The position numbers and the translations under genes were made by a program. DNA of 64,000 nt from Macrococcoides caseolyticum (GTDB lineage Bacteria; Bacillota; Bacilli; Staphylococcales; Staphylococcaceae), in contig NZ_PPRM01000068.1 of assembly GCF_002902665.1 (NCBI RefSeq), positions 1,432 to 65,431 on the forward strand. The letters are read 5' to 3'. Shown in pieces: positions 58,503 through 64,000 of the stretch. The notes under the pieces are model-generated. The model had not been told where the DNA came from. It saw only the letters and a list, made by a program, of their open reading frames with translations, and made no database searches. The first letter of the stretch is position 1. Each line of letters begins with the position of its first letter.

Positions 58503-58570
58503 ATCTTAATACCATCTTAATAACTCACTTCCGAACACTAACACCATCTTAATTTTTTAGATGCTATATT
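58503..58570 (+). promoter_or_regulatory. kdp promoter with ATCTTAAT repeats (likely KdpE sites)
   Basis: ATCTTAAT occurs at 58503-58510, 58514-58521 (11 bases apart, one helical turn) and 58546-58553 (32 bases on, about three turns). The last copy overlaps the poor -35 position of a promoter with TATATT at 58565-58570, the arrangement of an activator-dependent OmpR-family promoter. Confidence 0.6.
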
Positions 58571-58600
58571 TTTCTTAAGCATTTCATAGGAGGAGAAAAA

Positions 58601-58702
58601 ATGGATTATTTGATTTTTGATATTACGTTAATATCATTATTTATTTTGATGTTTGCTGCTATTCACTGGTTAGAACAACATTTAAAAAGAAAAGAGGATT
58701 AA
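58601..58702 (+). CDS. 33-residue membrane peptide at the head of the kdp operon
   Basis: ATG at 58601, nine bases after AGGAGGAG, begins MDYLIFDITL..., one hydrophobic helix (about residues 3-24) with a charged tail LEQHLKRKED, and stops at 58700, one base before the kdpF ATG. The excellent ribosome site and position make it a real gene. It is longer than KdpF and does not end in the PE-type KdpF tail; I know of no named function. It could be a second small Kdp subunit or a regulatory peptide. Confidence 0.7.
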   Translation: MDYLIFDITLISLFILMFAAIHWLEQHLKRKED

Positions 58703-58703
58703 T

Positions 58704-58778
58704 ATGCTGTTATATGTTGCAGTTATCGGATTTATATTGTATTTAATTCACGCATTACTTTATCCAGAACGCTATTAG
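58704..58778 (+). CDS. kdpF: KdpF, small potassium ATPase subunit
   Basis: A 24-residue single-helix peptide, MLLYVAVIGFILYLIHALLY then PERY, matching the KdpF pattern of one helix and a PE(K/R)F/Y end. It stabilises the KdpABC complex. GAGG precedes the ATG; kdpA follows twelve bases later. Confidence 0.88.
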   Translation: MLLYVAVIGFILYLIHALLYPERY

Positions 58779-58790
58779 GAGGAGCTTTTA

Positions 58791-60455
58791 ATGAAAGACT
58801 TTTTATTACTCTCAGTTATCTTTTTTCTTAGTATTTCTATCATAGGGTACTATTTATTTCTATTATTTATTAAAAGTGATTCATTGCTTTATAAAAAATA
58901 TGAACTGATTGAATATAGAATGTTAAGACTACTTCGTATGAGCTATTCAAAACAGTCCACAAAAGAATATTTATTAACTTTTATCATGACTAATTTAATA
59001 ATGGCTTTACTAACATATATTATTTTACGCACACAAAAACATTTACCTTTAAATCCTAATCATATTGATAATATGGATGCTGGCTTAGCATTTAATACAG
59101 TTATCTCATTTATTACGAATACAAACTTGCAGCATTATGCCGGTGAAACAGGTCTAAGTTATTTATCACAAATGGTGGTTATTACATTTCTAATGTTTAC
59201 ATCTGCCGGCTCTGGATTTTGTATAGCTCTTGCCTTTATCAAAAGATTGTTTAGTTATCAGGACAAAGTCGGAAATTTCAATCTTGATCTTACGAAATTT
59301 ATCATGATGGTCTTATTGCCTCTCTCAATAATCGTAAGTTTATTATTGGTACAGCAAGGCTCAGTCCAGACATTAAAAAGTACAATAACGCTTAAAACTT
59401 TAGAAGGAACCTATCAATCGATTGCTCGTGGTCCAGTAGCATCTCTTGAAAGTATTAAACATCTTGGAACAAATGGTGGTGGATTCTTTGGTGCGAACTC
59501 TTCTACACCATTTGAGAATCCTACTGTAATTACCAATATTATCGAAATGATTTCAATGATGTTAATACCCGGTTCTATATTTGTGATGTTCACTTTCGCT
59601 TTAAAATATTATAAAGCCACTTCACAAAAACAAGCATTCTATTATATCGGAATATTATTTGCAATTGTTTGTGTAATGTTCTTCAGCAATCAAATATTTG
59701 AGCAACATAGCCATACGTCTCCCATTCAGGATGCGATGAATATGGAAGGAAAAGAAGTACGCTTCGGAATTACACAAAGTTCATTATTCTCAACTATCAC
59801 GACAAGTTTTACAACCGGTACAGTAAATAATATGCATGATTCTCAAACTGCACTCGGTGGTATGATTCCACTGATATTAATGATGATGAATAGTATTTTT
59901 GGAGGAGAAGGTGTCGGTTTCTTAAACTTCTTTATGTACGTACTGTTAACACTCTTTATTGCAGGATTAATGATCGGGCGTACACCACAAATATTCGGTA
60001 AAAAGTTAGAAAGTAAAGAGATGAAACTTGTTTCTCTAGCACTTATTATTCATCCGGCAATCATACTGGGCTTTAGTGCAATAGCGACTTTATATCCTCA
60101 TGCACTAGAAGCTGTAACAAATCCAGGGGCGCATGGTCTTAGTCAAATCGTATATGAATATACTTCATCCAGTGCTAATAACGGTTCTGGGTTTGAAGGA
60201 CTTGGTGATAATACACCATTCTGGAATTATACAACTGGTCTAGCAATGTTTTTAGGTCGTTTTCCAGCCATGATCCTGCAATTATTTACCGCATCACTAC
60301 TTGCAAAAAAACTTCAGAGAAGTACTGATAACGAACTCGCTATCGATACTCCTGTATTCAATACGTTGTTAGTCATTATTGTCATAATATTTAGCGCACT
60401 GACATTCTTACCAGTATTGACACTTGGTCCAATATCAGAATTTATTACTCGTTAA
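58791..60455 (+). CDS. kdpA: Potassium-transporting ATPase subunit KdpA
   Basis: A 554-residue channel-like subunit with about ten helices and four P-loop-type selectivity segments, including [39 protein letters not shown] and [20 protein letters not shown]. It binds and conducts K+ in the high-affinity pump. GGAGGAG precedes the ATG. Confidence 0.96.
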   Translation: MKDFLLLSVIFFLSISIIGYYLFLLFIKSDSLLYKKYELIEYRMLRLLRMSYSKQSTKEYLLTFIMTNLIMALLTYIILRTQKHLPLNPNHIDNMDAGLAFNTVISFITNTNLQHYAGETGLSYLSQMVVITFLMFTSAGSGFCIALAFIKRLFSYQDKVGNFNLDLTKFIMMVLLPLSIIVSLLLVQQGSVQTLKSTITLKTLEGTYQSIARGPVASLESIKHLGTNGGGFFGANSSTPFENPTVITNIIEMISMMLIPGSIFVMFTFALKYYKATSQKQAFYYIGILFAIVCVMFFSNQIFEQHSHTSPIQDAMNMEGKEVRFGITQSSLFSTITTSFTTGTVNNMHDSQTALGGMIPLILMMMNSIFGGEGVGFLNFFMYVLLTLFIAGLMIGRTPQIFGKKLESKEMKLVSLALIIHPAIILGFSAIATLYPHALEAVTNPGAHGLSQIVYEYTSSSANNGSGFEGLGDNTPFWNYTTGLAMFLGRFPAMILQLFTASLLAKKLQRSTDNELAIDTPVFNTLLVIIVIIFSALTFLPVLTLGPISEFITR

Positions 60456-60468
60456 TGGAGGATTCAAT

Positions 60469-62472
60469 ATGAAAGTCATTACCCGTGAATTGTTTATCGA
60501 AGCATTAAAAGAAGCGTTCTTAAAATTTAATCCAAAATCATTATATCGAAATCCCGTTATGTTTGTTTTACTAGTAACCTTTCTTATCACACTTATCGGA
60601 GGATTTCTACCTGACATCTTCTTAATGGAACAGCCTGATGCATATCACTGGATAGTATGTTTTATATTGTTCATCACAATACTTTTCGCAAATTTTGCTG
60701 AAAGTATTGCTGAGGGCCGAGGTAAGGCTGAAGCAAAGCATTTACGAAGCAAGAAAAAGGAAATGAATGCGCGTCTTCTTACAGATGCCGGCGAAAAAAT
60801 AGTGCGTTCAGAAGAACTTAAAAGTGGTGATATCGTCATCGTTTCACAAGGTGAAGTGATTCCAAACGATGGGGAAATCATCGAAGGTACAGCTTTAGTG
60901 GATGAGTCAGCTATAACTGGTGAATCAGCTCCAGTCACTAAAGAATCTGGCGGAGATTTCACAAGTGTAACAGGTGGTACAACGGTTGTCAGTGATACTT
61001 TAAAAATTAAAATTACAGCGAATGAAGGTGATTCATTCCTAGATAAAATGATTGCACTTGTAGAAGGTGCTGCAAGACATAAAACTCCGAACGAATTAGC
61101 ACTATCTACAATTCTCACGAGTTTAACATTAATATTTTTAATCGTTATGGTGACCCTTGTACCTTTGGCTGAATATTTAAATTTAAAGCTTTCTCTTATC
61201 TCTATAATCGCATTATTCATCTGTTTAATTCCAACCACGATTGGCGCATTGTTATCCGCTATCGGTATTGCAGGAATGGATCGTGTAACACACTTCAACG
61301 TCATCGCAAAAAGTGGTAAAGCAGTAGAATCTTGTGGTGATGTAGATATTATGATTCTCGATAAAACAGGGACTATCACTTATGGAAATCGTATGGCACA
61401 CGCGTTCATTCCACTTAAAGTTGATGATGCTGATCAAATTTACGAAGCAATATACTTTAGTTCATTCGATGACGAAACACCAGAAGGGCGTTCTATTATT
61501 CAATATTTACAAGATTATAACGATAAAAAATATAGCATCACCGATTACGAAGAAATTCCATTCACCGCACAGACTAGAATGAGTGGAATTAAAACGCACG
61601 ATACATTTTTTGTTAAAGGTGCTGTTGATGCAATTATAAAAAAAGCTGCGTCATATCATTTCGAAGTACCTAAAAATTTAATTTCTATTACAGATGATAT
61701 TGCTAATGATGGAGGAACACCGTTGGCCGTAATGAGCCATAAAGGTATCATTGGTGTAATTCATTTAAAAGATACTGTTAAGTCGGGCTTACCAGAAAGA
61801 TTTAAAGCTTTAAGAAATCTTGGTATTGAAACAGTAATGTGTACTGGCGACAACCCATTAACTGCCGCAAGTATCGCTAAAGAAGCAGGTGTTGACCGCT
61901 TTGTTGCTGAATGTAAACCAGAGGATAAGATTAATGTTATTAAAGAAGCCCAAAAACTTGGAAAAGTTGTAGCAATGACCGGGGATGGTACGAATGATGC
62001 ACCTGCACTTGCTGTTGCCAACGTCGGCGTAGCAATGAACTCAGGGACAAGTGCAGCGAAAGAAGCGAGCAATATGATCGACCTTGATTCTGATCCAACT
62101 AAACTTATCGAAATTGTTGAAATTGGGAAACAACTTCTGATTACACGAGGTGCACTAACTACATTTAGTATTACCAACGATGTCGCTAAATACTTTGCGA
62201 TTATTCCGGCATTATTCACCGGACTCATTCCAGGTATTGAAGTCATGAATATTATGCATCTCGGCAGTGCACAATCAGCAATACTTTCTGCACTCATCTT
62301 TAATGCAATCATTATTCCGTTACTTATACCTGTTGCGCTGAAAGGTGTTAATTTTAAATCTCAAAATCAGCAGATGATTTTATTTAAAAATATGATGATT
62401 TTCGGGTTAGGTGGTCTTATCGCACCATTTATAGGCATCAAAATCATCGATTTGCTTATCAATTTATTTTAG
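60469..62472 (+). CDS. kdpB: Potassium-transporting ATPase ATP-binding subunit KdpB
   Basis: A 667-residue P-type ATPase. The phosphorylated aspartate is D298 in DKTGTIT; TGES (150-153) is in the actuator loop; [11 protein letters not shown] and [12 protein letters not shown] are hinge motifs. ATG at 60469 follows GGAGG; the frame starts 15 codons earlier inside kdpA. It hydrolyses ATP to drive K+ uptake through KdpA. Confidence 0.96.
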   Translation: MKVITRELFIEALKEAFLKFNPKSLYRNPVMFVLLVTFLITLIGGFLPDIFLMEQPDAYHWIVCFILFITILFANFAESIAEGRGKAEAKHLRSKKKEMNARLLTDAGEKIVRSEELKSGDIVIVSQGEVIPNDGEIIEGTALVDESAITGESAPVTKESGGDFTSVTGGTTVVSDTLKIKITANEGDSFLDKMIALVEGAARHKTPNELALSTILTSLTLIFLIVMVTLVPLAEYLNLKLSLISIIALFICLIPTTIGALLSAIGIAGMDRVTHFNVIAKSGKAVESCGDVDIMILDKTGTITYGNRMAHAFIPLKVDDADQIYEAIYFSSFDDETPEGRSIIQYLQDYNDKKYSITDYEEIPFTAQTRMSGIKTHDTFFVKGAVDAIIKKAASYHFEVPKNLISITDDIANDGGTPLAVMSHKGIIGVIHLKDTVKSGLPERFKALRNLGIETVMCTGDNPLTAASIAKEAGVDRFVAECKPEDKINVIKEAQKLGKVVAMTGDGTNDAPALAVANVGVAMNSGTSAAKEASNMIDLDSDPTKLIEIVEIGKQLLITRGALTTFSITNDVAKYFAIIPALFTGLIPGIEVMNIMHLGSAQSAILSALIFNAIIIPLLIPVALKGVNFKSQNQQMILFKNMMIFGLGGLIAPFIGIKIIDLLINLF

Positions 62473-62481
62473 GAGGCAATT

Positions 62482-63060
62482 ATGTTACGTATATTAAAGA
62501 CATCTCTTATAACAAGTCTATTATTAATGATTATTTGTGGGCTGCTTTATCCTTTAACAGTAACCGTAATCGCTAACATTGTTTTCCCCCATCAATCAGA
62601 GGGCAGTTTAATTCATAACGATAAAGACGTCATTGGCTCTAAACATATCGGTCAAACCTTTACTTCAAACGCATATTTGCATAGTAGAGTTTCTGCTGTT
62701 AATTATAATGTTAACGTTTCAAGTGAAAAAACTATAACGCCTGTATCCGGCGGGTCTAATATGAGCAATAAGAATCCAGAACTTGAAAAACGAATCAACA
62801 CCTCTATACAAGAAATAGAGAAAGAAAATAATGGTAAGGTACCTGTCGATTTAATTACTGCATCAGGCTCTGGACTGGATCCAAACATCACACTTGATGC
62901 TGCAAAGTATCAGTTAAATCGCATCGTAAAACATTCAAAGTTAGATAAAGAAGAAGTTATTAAAATCTTTAACAAACATACCTATAAAAATAATGACTAC
63001 GCATTTGTAAATGTTTTAGAAGTCAACTATGATATTTATAAGAAGATGAAAAACAGCTAA
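62482..63060 (+). CDS. kdpC: Potassium-transporting ATPase subunit KdpC
   Basis: A 192-residue subunit with one N-terminal helix (about 9-33) and an extracellular domain; GSGLDPNITLDAAKYQLNRI is the family signature. Last gene of kdpFABC. Confidence 0.95.
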   Translation: MLRILKTSLITSLLLMIICGLLYPLTVTVIANIVFPHQSEGSLIHNDKDVIGSKHIGQTFTSNAYLHSRVSAVNYNVNVSSEKTITPVSGGSNMSNKNPELEKRINTSIQEIEKENNGKVPVDLITASGSGLDPNITLDAAKYQLNRIVKHSKLDKEEVIKIFNKHTYKNNDYAFVNVLEVNYDIYKKMKNS

Positions 63061-63087
63061 AGCGCACAAAGCGTTTTAGCTGTTTTT
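63051..63087. terminator. Bidirectional terminator kdpC / nreC
   Basis: AAACAGCTAAA and TTTAGCTGTTT flank a GC-rich loop between the convergent genes, with T and A runs on the sides. Confidence 0.8.
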
Positions 63088-63736
63088 AAAAATCTAATAA
63101 TTTTTTCTTTAAAGCATATTCTACAAGCTCAGGCTTTGATTTTAAATTCAACTTATCCATTATTCTTGCCTTATGTGCTTCGACTGTCTTTACAGATACA
63201 AAAAGCATCTCTGCAATCTCTTTATTACCATAGCCTTTAGCGATCAGTGGTAAAATCTCTAACTCTCTTTTAGATAGTATTTTTAAGTGATCATTTTTAG
63301 CTGAGTATTCACTATCATGATGGATGAGCTCATGAACAAGTGAGGTTGCCATCTTCGGATCAATATAAGTATCTCCAGCATAAACTGTCTTTACTGCCTG
63401 AATCAGTTCTTCATCCGGCGCATTTTTTAATATATAGCCATTGGCACCATTCTTTAATACATGAAATAAATACTCATCATCATCATACATCGTAAGGATT
63501 AATATATTAGTTTCCGGAAAAGCATCTTTAATTTTACCGGTTGCAATTAACCCAGATTCTCCCGGTGGCATGCTTAAATCCATAATTAATACATCAGGTT
63601 TATGTGTTGCTACAACTTGAAAAGCTTCTAATCCATCTGCAGCAGTTGCTACAACTTCCATGTCTTCCTGATAGTTAAGAATCATGGAAAAACCAGTTCT
63701 GACCACTGCATGATCATCAGCAATTACTATTTTCAT
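63086..63736 (-). CDS. nreC: Oxygen-responsive response regulator NreC
   Basis: A 216-residue NarL/FixJ-type regulator: receiver with D8-D9 and phosphosite D53 ([14 protein letters not shown]), then the LuxR-type helix-turn-helix [43 protein letters not shown]. NreBC activates nitrate and nitrite reductase and narT genes under low oxygen in staphylococci. It follows nreB by ten bases. Confidence 0.94.
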   Translation of the reverse strand: MKIVIADDHAVVRTGFSMILNYQEDMEVVATAADGLEAFQVVATHKPDVLIMDLSMPPGESGLIATGKIKDAFPETNILILTMYDDDEYLFHVLKNGANGYILKNAPDEELIQAVKTVYAGDTYIDPKMATSLVHELIHHDSEYSAKNDHLKILSKRELEILPLIAKGYGNKEIAEMLFVSVKTVEAHKARIMDKLNLKSKPELVEYALKKKLLDF

Positions 63737-63746
63737 GTTACTCCCC

Positions 63747-64000
63747 CTAAAGTGGAATGGTGAGTGTCACAAAAGTCCCCTTACCTTTCTCACTGTTAAT
63801 TTTTACAGACCCGTTTACAATTTCTGCACGTTCCTGTATTCCAAATAAACCGAGCCCTGTGCCTTTAGGTGACTGTCCCATCTCAAATCCATCTCCATTG
63901 TCACTAATTTCTACAATCAGTTCATCTTGTTCTTTTTGAACTAACACATGTACCTCATCAACATTAGCATATTTTAATGCATTAAGTATCGCTTCCTGCG
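63747..64000 (-). CDS. nreB: Oxygen sensor histidine kinase NreB, C-terminal part
   Basis: Eighty-four codons of the kinase's ATPase domain are in the window and the frame is open to the right edge. N-box [16 protein letters not shown], then ISDNGDGFE and [20 protein letters not shown] (G boxes) match the NreB C-terminus almost to the final TIPL. The N-terminal PAS domain with the oxygen-sensing [4Fe-4S] cluster would be outside. A short ATG-start frame from 63947 is just an internal piece. Confidence 0.92.
   Translation of the reverse strand, partial: QEAILNALKYANVDEVHVLVQKEQDELIVEISDNGDGFEMGQSPKGTGLGLFGIQERAEIVNGSVKINSEKGKGTFVTLTIPL

Noticed and set aside
60645..61379. 244-codon antisense frame within kdpB
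   Set aside because: It runs opposite a strongly conserved P-type ATPase gene and has no ribosome site or family resemblance; a codon-usage shadow. The same holds for 61761-62312.

Overview
The window is a low-GC Firmicutes chromosome segment and almost certainly belongs to the Staphylococcaceae. Several proteins (FemX/FmhB, PBP4, FhuC, the IruO-type ferredoxin-NADP reductase, NreC/NreB, NarT) look like staphylococcal orthologues. The gene mix, which includes a front-end-type fatty acid desaturase and a Kdp operon inside the nitrate locus, fits Macrococcus or an early-branching staphylococcal relative better than S. aureus itself. The genus is an inference from remembered family sequences, not from a search. 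No rRNA, tRNA or CRISPR array was seen. Genes are tightly packed and no gap without a gene exceeds about 300 bases.

Layout. 1-240: edge of an IS1182-like element (5' part of a transposase gene) and back-to-back terminator hairpins. 0.2-9.6 kb: housekeeping and accessory genes (dicarboxylate transporter, topB, GNAT, glcU-gdh, AEC permease, metallophosphatase, YbaK-type deacylase, a small coiled-coil protein). 9.7-19.5 kb: an MFS exporter, an S-box (SAM-I) riboswitch controlling an aminotransferase, an RND exporter, a beta-hydroxyacid dehydrogenase, femX and a VOC protein. 19.6-25 kb: the lutABC lactate-oxidation operon with its GntR regulator, then an alpha-glucosidase. 25-26.1 kb: a GTPase gene split by one in-frame stop next to A-tracts. 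26.2-30.1 kb: fhuCBG and a divergent IruO-like reductase sharing one Fur box. 30.2-36.8 kb: YitT protein, lctP-ldh with promoter, Rex and cre sites, nupC, pbp4. 36.9-47.1 kb: an ABC exporter, a NERD-domain nuclease-like protein whose ribosome-binding site lies in a perfect 38-nt palindrome, two or three drug-type MFS exporters, gabD, a MarR-MFS-reductase cluster and a desaturase.

47.3-54.5 kb holds the full molybdenum cofactor set (moeA-mobB-moaE-moaD-mobA-moaA on one strand, moaC opposite, then narT-moeB-moaB). This serves the nitrate respiration system whose regulator nreBC begins at the right edge. Between narT and nreC sit a hemerythrin-like protein and a complete kdpDE / kdpFABC potassium system with an extra 33-residue membrane peptide ahead of kdpF.

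Functional themes: redox and overflow metabolism (lut, lctP-ldh, Rex/CcpA sites, nitrate uptake, Moco), Fur-controlled iron uptake, potassium homeostasis, efflux and cell wall synthesis. The most unusual points are the palindrome that looks both like a terminator and like a ribosome-binding-site lock upstream of the NERD gene, the stop-split GTPase, the uncharacterised kdp leader peptide, and the cluster of palindromes around narT and the hemerythrin gene.
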